This document shows positions 57,001 through 64,000 of a stretch of DNA of 64,000 nt, in pieces. The notes beneath the pieces were generated by a model. That model saw only the letters and a list, made by a program, of their open reading frames with translations. It was not told where the DNA came from and searched no databases. Made by a program: the position numbers and the translations under genes. The DNA comes from Littorina saxatilis (Eukaryota > Mollusca > Gastropoda > Littorinimorpha > Littorinidae): the NCBI RefSeq assembly GCF_037325665.1, contig NC_090245.1, positions 48,317,269 to 48,381,268 of the forward strand, given 5' to 3'. Numbering within the stretch: the stretch's first letter is position 1; each line of letters begins with the position of its first letter.

Positions 57001-60000
57001 CTTCAATTAAGCTGAGACGATGGTACGTGTTGTTTTACACCCTCATGGTGAACCCATTAGGGGCATGCTCCCTGGTGTTACTCCCACTTAAGATAAAATA
57101 GTTAATTAACAAGAGGCGAAGCCTTCAAGGCTCACGTAAGAAATCGACAAACAGTAACACAAACTCAATCACTCCGTCACACATACACTGTGACACACAC
57201 AGTAAGCATAGGTCACAATGGGTAATCGTCTTCTCCGAATCGGCGAACAGCAGCTCGGTGATAATGTATCTATACCACAATCCTTCACGCGATCTGACCT
57301 AACCTTGACCCCTGACCTGGTCTACATACCGCACACGACACAAACCAGTCACCTGTTTTTACCCCCCCAAAACCCCCCACCACCCGTTTTCTTTGGATAC
57401 ACACTTTAACTACATACGTGCCGACGAAATGTTGATCATTGCTTCAATATTTTGAAGCTGTTGCTTGGATAATAACCAGGTAAAATTAGTATTTCGGTGT
57501 TTAGTCAAATGTTAAAGTTTCTATCACACACACACATACACACGCACAGACAGACAAAGTTTAGCATCGCATAGGCTACACTTACGTGAGCCAAAAATAT
57601 ATATAAATAAAATAAAACAGACAGAATCAGCGCCTTCTTAAATTAAGTCATTGACAATTGAAGAATGAATTGCCAGGTCTGGTAGCCCTGTGCTGCACAA
57701 CACAATGGAAGAGCTCACCCACCTGTCTGTTCCTTCTTCTTCTTTCTTTTCTTCTTGACCCTGGGCCCCAGGCCCTGCCCCTCCTTCCACCCCATCTTCC
57801 TCAACAGCTTGATGCCAACCGGCAACCTGTAAAACACCACCATACAAGTCATACACTCTTCTACAGGGGATCGAACCTCCCTTTTGAGACCCCCCCAATT
57901 AAAGATTTCCTTCATCTTTTCTAAGACCTTCCTTTCTCAGATGTTCTGTTCATAGCCTCTGTAAATTGACGTCCATTTTAAGACTCCCTCCCATTTAAGA
58001 CCTTTTGTTCCCCAGGTTGTTGAAGGTCTTAAAAGGGGTTCCACTGTACTCTTAACTACTTCACTGTCCACAACATAGTGCTATGTGCTGAGGTGATGGA
58101 GTAACGTGTTTTGTGGAAGCTGTCGGTTTATAAACTAAGTGTTTTCTGCAGGAAATAGAATCCAGAGTTACTTTGTAGTCTGTGACAAAATAACGTAGGA
58201 CTAGTAGATCAGTGCTGATTTTGAACCAGTCTGGCGCCTTCATCAGAGTCTCTTCCTCAAAATAATACACAACAAAGTGTCAGCTGACCTTTAAAAACAG
58301 AACAGGTGTAATAACTAACGTCAGCTGAGAAAACTGCTGGCTACAATGCCTCCCCATTTAACTTGACACAACCAAGAGAGTGCAAGATGAAGAAAGCAGA
58401 GAAGTGCACAACAACCTGTCAGGCACAATGAGGTCGGTCAGGGCGCCAGTGGCAGGTAGAATGGAGTCGCGTGTGGACATCACTGCGTCCGCCCGACGCT
58501 TCCGACTCTGCTCTTCTGAAGAGAAGACGCCTGATGTTGCCACATGGCGAGGGGCTATCCCATGTTCCCCCAAATCCTGCAAGAAAATAATGAAAATAAT
58601 ACAGTTGAACCTGCCGTGACGACCACCTTTTGATAATGACCACGTGCCCCAGGGATCTCCGACTAAAATGTGTCCTATATAATTCACCTTTCCATAACGA
58701 CCACCTGTCTCTGAGGACCACTTTTTGTTGGTCCATTGGGTGGTCACAACAGACAAGTTTCACTGTAAACACCTTTTTTGTGTATATAGTGCAAGTCCCC
58801 TTAAATGATTCAAGGCTCTAAACAAAGACAAATGGAATATTCTGTGCACTCTTTGCAGCACTTATTTTCAGAACACAATGAGCTGAAAGTAATTCAGTAC
58901 GTTTCAGGTAGGTGTGTCCTTTAACAAAGAGTTTTTGGGATTGACATTAACGAACATTTATCTCAAGCTCTGTGTTTTTATTCTTTATTGGAGTAGATTT
59001 TAAACACAAATGACAAATAACTACATTACCAACCACAACAATAATAAAAATAAAAGCAACAATTAAAACTTTATGGATGAAAGTCGCTTGCTCATTTCAA
59101 TGCTTGTTAATTATTCTCTCAAGTACCAGGTTCCCAACAACTCTCACTTACACTTCTTGTTGTTTTTATTCGAAGCGCTTACATCCCTTTGTATCTTAGA
59201 AATTGAAAACTTACCCTAAAATGAAAGAGATCAGAAAAATTCATCCTCAACTTGCAAATGTAACAACGAGCACCTGGACAACAAAGGGAACAATAGCGAA
59301 CCATCACAACAATAACGCGTAAGGCGAAATAACAACATTTAGTCAAGCTGTCGAACTCACAGAATGAAACTGAACGCACTGCTTTTTTCACCAAGACCAC
59401 ATACTCGTAGTTTCGTCAGTCCACCGCTCAAGGCAAAGGCAGTGAAATCGACAAGCCATGCAGAATAGTGCGGTAGTGGTCGCGCTGAGCAGGATAACAC
59501 GCTTTTCTGTATGTCTATTCTTTTTAGCTTACTGAGTTTGTTTTTAATCCAAACATATCCTATCTATATGTTTTTGGAATCAGGGACAGACAAGGAATAA
59601 GATGAAATTGTTTTTAAATCAATTTCGGAAAATTAATTTTAATCATAATTTTCATATTTTTAATTTTCAGAGCTTATTTGTAATCCAAATATAACATATG
59701 TATATGTTTTTGGAATCAGAAAATGACGAAGAATAAGATGAAATTATTTTTGGATCGTTTAATAAAAAAATAATTTTAATTACAAGTTTCCGATTTTTAA
59801 TGACCAAACTCATTCATTAGTTTTTAGGCCACCAAGCTGAAATGCAATACCAAAGTCCGGCCTTCGTCGAAGATTGCTTTGCCAAAATTTCAATCAATTT
59901 GATTGAAAAATGTAAAAACCAATTCTCTGTGCGCTGCTGACAAGAGTAAAGTATCAGTGAACTAACCTCATCATCCATGAAATCCTCTGGTCTTCGAGAG

Positions 60001-61590
60001 TCTGCTCCTTGTCTCTGCTGCCGTGATGACACAAATGTGGAGGGGGTCCATCCTATTTAAAAAATAGAGACTCGCAGGATGCAAAACAGCAGTTATCAAA
60101 TATCTACATGTACATGGCATCATGACAAAACGAGGATGTCATGACAATCCGGTGTGTGTGTGCATGTGTGTAAGCAGGTGCACGTGTGTGCGCACATATG
60201 TGTGTGTGAGTGTGTGTACTGTATGTGTGTACTGTGTGTATATATATATGTTGCATATGAAGACTGAACATTATAATGTTCTTATCTGTAGCAAAAATGT
60301 TCTGACCAAAACTGTCAGAAACACCGGCATTTTTATACAGTGTTGGACTGTACTATGAATGATTTGAGACCAAAAATAAAAGTTGTGCTTTTACGGTAAC
60401 CCGCACAAATTATTTTTTTCCTGCTGAGCCTGAACTTTTTTCTGTGAAAACAATTTAAGTTAAAAAAAAAACCAAAGACACACTCAGTGACACACATACC
60501 ATGGCGAAGGAACAAAACCATCCGCAGGCTTAACATACTTGAGCACTTACAAAAAAAGTTACCAACCTACCGTTAGTTCTTTTTTTAAAAGGTTGTCGGT
60601 CTTAACCATTACTATTTTTTTCTAGCCTTACTATGTTTCATTATGCCATGCTACTTTACTCTGTTGCCACTAACCTTCCTTGGATCCCACAGAGTTGAAG
60701 TAGCCAGCGGAGAAACCGCCGGTGAAGGCACCATGGAAACGAGGACGACCCTTGGACTCTTTGGACGACGCCGAAGCATCCTGCAAGCTGATTGGCCTCT
60801 TCTTTCCCTCACCTTGGACAGACCACACATGTATACAAGTTACAACACACAACATTTAACTCAATGCACCTACTGCGATAAGCAAATTGACTCTGGCATT
60901 TACTGGCAACATAGTGTGTTTAACTGCTTTCGAAGTCTTTTGCATCAAACTTAGCCATACATTGCTTATCAGTATCAATGTGCTCTGATGTGAAACCTGT
61001 TTTGTTTGGGTGACCATGTTTTCATGCATAAAATTACTAGACTTGCATGCAACATATTTCAGAGCTGCCAAGTTACATTCTCAAATGTATACACATATTC
61101 ATCCGACCATTATTCTGTAAACTTGTGAACTCAAAATGACAAAAGCAAAGTTCAGCATTGCGTTGAAAATGAAGAGGCAACTTTTGTTTTGTCTACTGCC
61201 TATGCTGAAACTGATTTTTCGCAGACGAGTACAACTGATGAAACTATGCCGTGCATGTTTGTACACAAACATGTTTCTGCAATTTACTTCAAGGGAAGTT
61301 TTTGTTACCGTTTAAAATTGTTATTATTCAGTGATTCACTGTGATAGAGAACTGCACACTGGGCTAAATCTGGATATTGCCATATGATGGTTTAATTGAT
61401 CAGTTATTCACATTTGGATTCCCGCTGAGGTAAGTAGAAAATCAGGGGAGAAACCCTACATAACAAAAGTTAGTATCAAACAGCGCAACAAAACACACGT
61501 TTCAGTCTTCAGTAATTCCTTGAGACAAAGCTGCCAGTGATAATGCAACATGAAGTAAAAGTAAATTTGTTTGGGATTGTTTCTTCTCCT

Positions 61591-61686
<96 letters not shown>

Positions 61687-63680
61687 CTGTGTGTTTGTGA
61701 TGTGTGGGTATACGCACACACACTGCACTTCAGTCTTTTCCTTTTCTCGACCAGTGGGGCTAACAAGAATCAACTAATGCACTGTAAACGACAATACGCA
61801 AAACGGCACTTATTAGCCTCGCAAGTACACACCACGTGTGTCGCTCTACTGAAGAACGGCATGCAGTTACTGAGTAAGCGAACAAATTAAGGAATCTCTG
61901 CTCAGTGAAACTGTGTCCAGGTGGCCATGCAGCAACCAGTGCTATGCCGTTTTATATATCAGCTGCCCTTTGTTACCCTACAACACACCAGCCACTACCA
62001 AATACATCATAAACTTAACTTGCTTCTTGCATTTTTCTGCTCGTGACAGTTCACTAGCCGGCTGAAAAGTTGAATCTTAGTGCAGACACTTACTACTTAG
62101 CACTTGGCGTTTCTAAAACTAAAAGGCCATGCCTGAATTGGAGGTAATCTTGAACTTTAGTGTGTTAAATTTATAACTCAGAATCCAGTGGCATTCTTTA
62201 CTTATTTTTGATACAAGTCCCTGTAATCAAGCCAAAGAACATTTGTCGTGAAATTAATTGACGGATTGAGCTCCATTCGTACAGTTCATCGGAGTTCATT
62301 CCGTGACTTCAAGAGGATCTAAACATGACTTCTTATGCTTAGGCCTAAAAACAAATAGGTGTGGTTACGGTAACCCGACCTACCCTATTTTTAGGGGCCG
62401 ACCCTATAACTTTTTATTACAAGTGCAGGTTCTGCAAGTTTGGAGGCTTAAAAGTTAAATGCCTCTGAATTCTGAGCTATGAATTTAACACAGTAAAGTT
62501 CAAGATTACCGAATTGGACTTTCAAGATAGTTTCTGGGAAACTCTACATGCATCACTGATGTTAAATCTTGGATGATCGATAACAAACTTAAGCTGAATG
62601 ATGATAAGACTGAAGTCTTACTGTGCAAAAAGAAGAACACTACATTTCCCTCTCCCCAACCTGTTTCTGTTCAAGTAGGCGACACCGACATTCTTTTCTC
62701 CCCATCAGCTAGAAACCTTGGATTCACCCTTTCATCTGACATGACCCTTAACAAACATATATCTTTAGTCTGTGGAGCAGCTTATTTTGAGCTTCGTAAG
62801 ATCAGCACCATTCGCCACACACTCTCCTCTCAAACAACTAACACTCTTGTCTGTGCCTTTGTTCTTTCTAAACTTGACTACTGCAACTCTCTTCTCTCTG
62901 GCTGTCCTCTGTATCTCCTGCATAAACTACAAAAAGTCCAAAACTCGGCAGCACGCCTCATTCTGAAAGCACGAAAACGAGATCACGCAACACCACTTCT
63001 TCACACACTGCACTGGTTACCTATTCAAGCCCGCATTGACTACAAACTGTCCACCCTCTGCTTTAACTTCTTTTCTGGCTCGTCTCCTGCTTACTTCTCT
63101 GAACTCCTCACCGTCTATTCTCCAGCAAGACAACTCCGTGCCTCTTCTGACTGTCGCATCCTCACCATTCCACACACCAAAACCAAAACATACGGACAAC
63201 GAACTTTTACTTTCTGCGCACCCACACACTGGAATTCTCTCCCCTTTCACATCCGCCACTCTCAGTCACCCCAAGCATTCAAACGAGCACTTAAAACGCA
63301 CCTCTTCAAGAAATACAACCCCTGATTTTGTTTTCTCAGTCCATCAGTAGGCTACATGTAGTGTATTTGTTGTTTTAGTGATAATGTGATAATGTGTATA
63401 CACATTTAGGGCTGTTTTTCAGTATTAATAACATATTCTGTTTGATTAAGGGTATTCAGCTGGTATTTCCTTGTTTTTACTACCTATTTTATTCATGTTT
63501 TTATTACTTAGTTAGTGGAAGAATCTGTTGTAATGTATGTTTGATGGTGTATGCTTTTAATTAAGCGTTGCTGACTATGAATGTAGATGTAAATGCTTGT
63601 ATAACTGTGTTTGAATTTTAAATGTGTCAAGCGCAAAGAGCATAATTGTAAAGTTATGATGTTGCGCTATATAAATGCTC

Positions 63681-63718
<38 letters not shown>

Positions 63719-63944
63719 GATGTGTCTCTTGCAGTTGCAGACGACATCCAAACGACACTATTTTAGGGATTGTTTAATCGTGCTTGAGAGTCAGCAGCTA
63801 AAAACAACATGCACAAATGAAAATAGAGAACTAGTTTAAATACATGGCACTAAAACTTAAACATGTTTTTTCACCTTCAACGAACGGCAAGGGCTTGCCA
63901 AGTTCTACAAAATCTTCGTCGTCGGAATCGCTGGAGGCCGCCAT
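30098..63944 (-). CDS. GPATCH1: G-patch domain-containing protein 1, 18 coding exons
   Basis: GPATCH1 is a nuclear G-patch protein associated with spliceosomes. Minus-strand coding exons are 63944-63875, 60812-60675, 60052-59967, 58576-58416, 57826-57723, 52224-52172, 51441-51238, 50931-50781, 49286-49023, 47512-47171, 46810-46632 (or 46638), 42835-42708, 42288-42152, 41386-41256, 35298-35046, 33778-33434, 32944-32814 and 30226-30098. They sum to 3006 nt, about 1001 residues (human 931), with phases consistent throughout. Landmarks are [20 protein letters not shown], the G-patch [17 protein letters not shown] (about 158-174), [79 protein letters not shown] and [10 protein letters not shown], then a basic [21 protein letters not shown] tail. 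The start is AAAAATGG. Exon 11 has two in-phase donors. Only 56 bp lie upstream in the window. Confidence 0.95.
30290..31380. repeat. TGACCTTGACC-rich repeat with 300-bp tandem duplication
   Basis: About 1.1 kb dense in TGACCTTGA/TCAAGGTCA words. The segment 30800-31078 (TTTATGGCCCCTGCGACC ... CCAACGTTAAAG, GGACGG run, GACTCACTTTTGCTTCGCAT hairpin) is repeated 300 bp later at about 31100-31378, nearly identical. It lies in GPATCH1 intron 17. It is related to 5677-6157. Confidence 0.8.
31390..31930. other. Intronic sequence, nothing recognised
   Basis: AT-rich sequence in GPATCH1 intron 17 with a short CAACAACAATAATG stretch near 31670-31690. No repeat end or coding signal was seen. Confidence 0.4.
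31934..32632 (-). mobile_element. GGCTCACGTAAG element, copy 2, long subfamily
   Basis: It begins TTTTTGGCTCACGTAAGTGT and ends GCCTTGAAGGCTTCGCCTCA on the plus strand, the reverse of the family. It shares with 57109-57597 an internal block (AAACGGGTGGTGGGGGG, GTGTGTGGTATGTAGACC) that copies 1 and 3 lack. Confidence 0.8.
33863..34824. mobile_element. Pogo/Tigger-type MITE (CAGTGGAGTCC ends)
   Basis: TACAGTGGAGTCCAGCTATA at the left and its inverted counterpart ending GGACTCCACTGTA at the right include the TA target. Internal subterminal words TATAACGAA/CTACAACGAAC recur. The block at about 34272-34508 is shared in inverse with the other MITE at 11486-12080. It lies in GPATCH1 intron 15, close upstream of exon 16. 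Confidence 0.85.
37440..40547 (-). pseudogene. Gag-like repetitive region of the DIRS-like fossil
   Basis: Minus-strand translation starts [20 protein letters not shown] and runs through long proline/serine/glutamine-rich open stretches ([40 protein letters not shown]). A later segment [20 protein letters not shown] followed by [20 protein letters not shown] resembles, from memory, the conserved part of DIRS ORF1 proteins. It is treated as a fossil; it is not continuously open. Confidence 0.6.
38420..39850. repeat. ~475-bp tandem repeats inside the DIRS-like gag region
   Basis: The landmark ACCGGAAGGGGCCATGGGCT recurs at about 38891, 39363 and 39839, with a more diverged unit before them. 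Units encode the same proline/serine-rich peptide on the minus strand. A shorter ~93-bp repeat follows at about 39900-40120 (CGACTGCTTACGTATAGCGC). Confidence 0.85.
41731..42068 (-). mobile_element. tRNA-headed SINE (family E) with 16-bp target duplication
   Basis: Perfect CCTCTAAATGCATATG duplications lie at 41715-41730 and 42069-42084. On the minus strand the head reads GGGGATGTAGCTCAGTCGGT, then GCGCGCTGGATTTG, a tRNA-like A-box region, with a B-box-like GTGAGTTCGTCCCC. The body includes GATCCTGTAATCCATGTCAG and CGGCGTATGGCTGCC. A second copy is at 51621-51977. It lies in GPATCH1 intron 13. Confidence 0.9.
42905..43500. other. Intronic sequence, nothing recognised
   Basis: GPATCH1 intron 11 sequence between exon 12 and a pogo-type remnant. 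I see no repeat ends and no coding signal. Confidence 0.4.
43511..43880 (-). pseudogene. Pogo/Tigger transposase C-terminal remnant
   Basis: The plus-strand start CAGTGGAACCCCTCT is a pogo-type terminal repeat. Reading toward it on the minus strand, 43880-43617 ends [12 protein letters not shown], the typical C-terminus of Tigger/pogo transposases, preceded by [20 protein letters not shown]. The matching far end was not found. A further open stretch at 44307-43978 may belong to the same element. Confidence 0.65.
44662..46281. mobile_element. 1620-bp CAG...CTG transposon with 6-bp duplication
   Basis: Ends CAGACCTGTTTACCC and GGGTAAACAGGTCTG are inverted repeats and CAATGC flanks both sides (44656-44661, 46282-46287). 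Subterminal TTCCGTAAT/ATTCCGGAA words cluster at the right. A 20-base G run is at 44987-45006. No clear transposase. It lies in GPATCH1 intron 11. Confidence 0.82.
48074..49004. mobile_element. 931-bp CAG...CTG transposon carrying a zinc-finger fragment
   Basis: Perfect ends CAGGCATGAGCAAG and CTTGCTCATGCCTG. It is inserted in a CA repeat, so the target duplication cannot be sized. Subterminal CGCCCAC/GTGGGCGA words recur on both sides. It encodes a decayed transposase N-terminus on the minus strand (next entry). It lies in GPATCH1 intron 9. Confidence 0.85.
48200..48550 (-). pseudogene. hAT-like transposase N-terminal remnant (TTF-type zinc finger)
   Basis: It reads [20 protein letters not shown], then [20 protein letters not shown], then TKHQSLTNK, and after one frameshift [20 protein letters not shown]. 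The W-x-x-Y-D...M-x-C-x2-C pattern is that of the TTF-type finger found in hAT-related KIAA1586/C17orf113-like transposases. The catalytic part is absent. Family assignment is by motif memory. Confidence 0.6.
49578..49984 (+). mobile_element. GGCTCACGTAAG element, copy 3, short subfamily
   Basis: Same ends as copy 1 and the same internal block (CTAGTCTCGGCCCGCTC, GACCGAGACTTTCAGTA, repeated TGTGACGTCTTCAAATG). It lies in GPATCH1 intron 8. Confidence 0.82.
50085..50137 (+). repeat. LINE/SINE 3' tail fragment
   Basis: CGCCTTGTGGTGAGATATGT, GCGCGTTATAAATTC and (ATT)n resemble the terminal stretch of the L2-like LINE ending at 63716 (GCGCTATATAAATGC then TTA repeats). Confidence 0.5.
50335..50820 (-). 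repeat. 83-bp tandem array over the GPATCH1 exon 8 donor
   Basis: Five near-identical complete units (starts at 50335, 50418, 50501, 50585 and 50668), plus a further unit from 50751 that merges into exon 8, have a period of 83 bp; one has an extra A making 84. On the minus strand each contains an acceptor-like TTTTTCTTCAG, about 52 nt of exon-like sequence and the donor AAACAAG|GTCTGTG. Because 83 is not a multiple of 3, a long unspliced frame cycles through three readings of the same unit. Confidence 0.9.
50781..50931 (-). CDS. GPATCH1: GPATCH1 exon 8, with donor at the first repeat unit
   Basis: The exon reads [15 protein letters not shown] through [16 protein letters not shown] and stops at CAAG|GTCTGTG (50781/50780). 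That donor gives phase 1, matching the CC AAA start of exon 9 at 49286, so the protein continues into [16 protein letters not shown] as in vertebrates. The last 40 or so exon bases and the donor are the first unit of an 83-bp tandem array, so further identical donors lie downstream. Confidence 0.85.
51621..51977 (-). mobile_element. tRNA-headed SINE (family E), variant head
   Basis: It shares the body of the copy at 41731-42068 (TTTTACGTGTATGACTG, AACTCTGACATGGATTACAG). Its head reads ATGACTGGCTTAGTGGTAAA and GTGAGTTCAAATCCC, a different tRNA-like promoter. Same body with two different heads suggests head swapping between subfamilies. Confidence 0.82.
52597..55352. mobile_element. 2756-bp TIR element with a TGACCTTGA-rich interior
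   Basis: A perfect 24-bp inverted repeat (core GACTAAGTGCCAAAAGGTGC) bounds the element at 52597-52620 and 55329-55352. The interior is AT-rich and from about 53690 to 55150 contains many TGACCTTGA-like words in imperfect ~100-250-bp repeats. A smaller TIR element (52979-53385) lies inside. No transposase was recognised. It lies in GPATCH1 intron 5. Confidence 0.8.
52979..53385. mobile_element. Nested ~407-bp element with GGTGTCGCACGCAAGAT ends
   Basis: GGTGTCGCACGCAAGAT at 52979-52995 is perfectly inverted at 53369-53385. The inner core ATCTTGCGTGCGACA recurs at 53183-53197, and a variant (TCTTGCGTGCAACA) at about 53590, outside the proposed end. It could be a MITE or a set of inverted repeats. 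Confidence 0.6.
55353..56209 (+). mobile_element. TTTAGTCAAG repeat, copy 2
   Basis: It starts with the palindrome TTTAGTCAAGTTTTGACTAAA and ends CTTACGCGACTTGTTTCAAG. It abuts the right end of the 52597-55352 element. It is the same element as 6681-7519 in the opposite direction. Confidence 0.82.
56450..57000. mobile_element. Pogo-type MITE keeping a transposase N-terminus
   Basis: Ends TACCGTATTTTCCGGGT and ACCCGGAAAATACGGTA are inverted and include TA. It is a relative of 11486-12080. Minus-strand 56722-56621 reads [20 protein letters not shown] and AEGKGQR, the HTH start of pogo/Tigger transposases, then stops. At 56577-56594 lies TGGGGGCTCGTCCGGGAT, see findings. Confidence 0.85.
57109..57597 (+). 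mobile_element. GGCTCACGTAAG element, copy 4, long subfamily
   Basis: Starts CAAGAGGCGAAGCCTTCAAG and ends CTTACGTGAGCCAAAAA. Its internal block is the reverse-oriented twin of the one in 31934-32632. It lies in GPATCH1 intron 5. Confidence 0.82.
57723..57826 (-). CDS. GPATCH1: GPATCH1 exon 5: G-patch motif
   Basis: This exon encodes [20 protein letters not shown] followed by a lysine-rich stretch. The glycine pattern G-x-G-x-G and the hydrophobic helix before it define a G-patch, the module that activates DEAH-box helicases. The aromatic W after MG is conserved with human. Confidence 0.95.
57862..58048. mobile_element. Short pogo-type MITE
   Basis: TACAGGGGATCGAACC...TTTTGAGACC on the left and GGTCTTAAAAGGGGTTCCAC TGTA on the right are imperfect inverted ends with TA targets. 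The interior repeats AAGACC(TT). A fragment with similar ends is at 27197-27250. Confidence 0.65.
58600..58767. mobile_element. 168-bp pogo-type MITE
   Basis: TACAGTTGAACCTGCCGTGA and the right end GACAAGTTTCACTGTA are imperfect inverted repeats with TA at both outer ends. GACGACCACC-like words recur inside. It lies in GPATCH1 intron 3. Confidence 0.7.
59314..59912 (-). mobile_element. TTTAGTCAAG repeat, copy 3, truncated
   Basis: It begins ACGCGTAAGGCGAAATAAC and tracks copy 1 up to GCCAAAATTTCAATC, lacking the palindromic end. It lies in GPATCH1 intron 3. Confidence 0.8.
60372..60635. repeat. Diverged relative of the GGTAACC MITE
   Basis: TTTTACGGTAACCCGCAC at the left and AAAGTTACCAACCTACC with a T-rich right part resemble the element at 25791-26400 at low identity. 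Boundaries are uncertain. Confidence 0.3.
61590..61692. repeat. (TG)n microsatellite
   Basis: About 87 bp of uninterrupted TG from roughly 61599 to 61685, with impure flanks. Open frames across it are poly-Cys-Val or poly-Thr-His artefacts. Confidence 0.97.
61780..62335. other. Intronic sequence, nothing recognised
   Basis: GPATCH1 intron 1 sequence between the microsatellite and the MITE fragment. No coding or repeat signature was seen. Confidence 0.4.
62339..62425. repeat. Fragment of the GGTGTGGTTACGG MITE
   Basis: TTAGGCCTAAAAACAAATAGG followed by TGTGGTTACGGTAACCCGAC and TTTTTAGGGGCCGACCCTAT matches the left end of the element at 25791-26400. The other end is not present nearby. Confidence 0.75.
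62530..63716 (+). mobile_element. L2-like LINE, 3' end, 5'-truncated
   Basis: The open frame 62573-63325 encodes [85 protein letters not shown] and [12 protein letters not shown], the RT thumb and C-terminal domain of L2/CR1-type LINEs. After the stop comes a ~350-bp 3' UTR ending GCGCTATATAAATGC and a TTA microsatellite (63681-63716). Most of the RT and all of the endonuclease are missing. It is antisense to GPATCH1, in intron 1. Confidence 0.9.
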
Positions 63945-64000
63945 TTTTAAACTAAGTCAGCAGTAAATAATGTCATCAAAATCAGGAAACGTATATATAT

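Noticed and set aside
61456-61777. Poly-Cys/Val and poly-Thr/His open frames
   Set aside because: Pure (TG)n microsatellite translation.

Overview
The window is a gene-sparse, repeat-rich animal nuclear locus. I read it as a mollusc, probably a marine gastropod; that is an inference from the intron style and from tRNA-headed SINEs and TIR repeats that I associate with gastropod genomes. There is no bacterial-style gene density, operon or CRISPR array. Three host protein-coding genes can be rebuilt exon by exon, because the exon translations align with well-known families and every proposed junction keeps the reading frame. EIF2S2 (eIF2 beta, minus strand, 9 coding exons, 6379-21445) and HSBP1 (heat-shock-factor-binding protein 1, plus strand, 3 coding exons, 23112-25215) lie head to head, with about 1.67 kb between their start codons. 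GPATCH1 (G-patch domain protein 1, minus strand, 18 coding exons, 30098-63944) fills the right half and converges on HSBP1.

Layout. 1-3.9 kb: intergenic, with several inverted repeats. 3.9-6.4 kb: probable EIF2S2 3' UTR carrying a full-length SINE and another repeat. 6.4-21.4 kb: EIF2S2 exons and introns; intron 1 holds a LINE (reverse transcriptase on the minus strand) interrupted by two DNA transposons, a 3.5-kb TTAA-flanked Kolobok/Mutator-like element and a 743-bp CAG...CTG element. 21.4-23.1 kb: divergent promoter region holding a 571-bp MITE. 23.1-27.0 kb: HSBP1, whose second intron has the signals of a U12-type AT-AC intron, and a SINE inserted in a MITE. 27-30 kb: convergent tails and a 725-bp TIR element. 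30-64 kb: GPATCH1, about 3.0 kb of coding sequence spread over 34 kb. Its introns hold many TIR elements, SINEs, an L2-like LINE 3' end and a 5.5-kb DIRS-like fossil at 35373-40866 with inverted terminal repeats, an internal complementary region and a gag-like repetitive coding region.

Functionally the three genes are housekeeping: delivery of initiator tRNA (eIF2 beta), attenuation of the heat-shock transcription factor (HSBP1) and a spliceosome-associated G-patch protein (GPATCH1). I see no sign that they form a pathway; their proximity may be incidental. The points most worth a second look are the DIRS-type internal complementary region, the 83-bp tandem repeat that multiplies the GPATCH1 exon 8 splice donor, the U12-type intron in HSBP1, the nested transposons in EIF2S2 intron 1, and the repeated copies of an EIF2S2 exon end.
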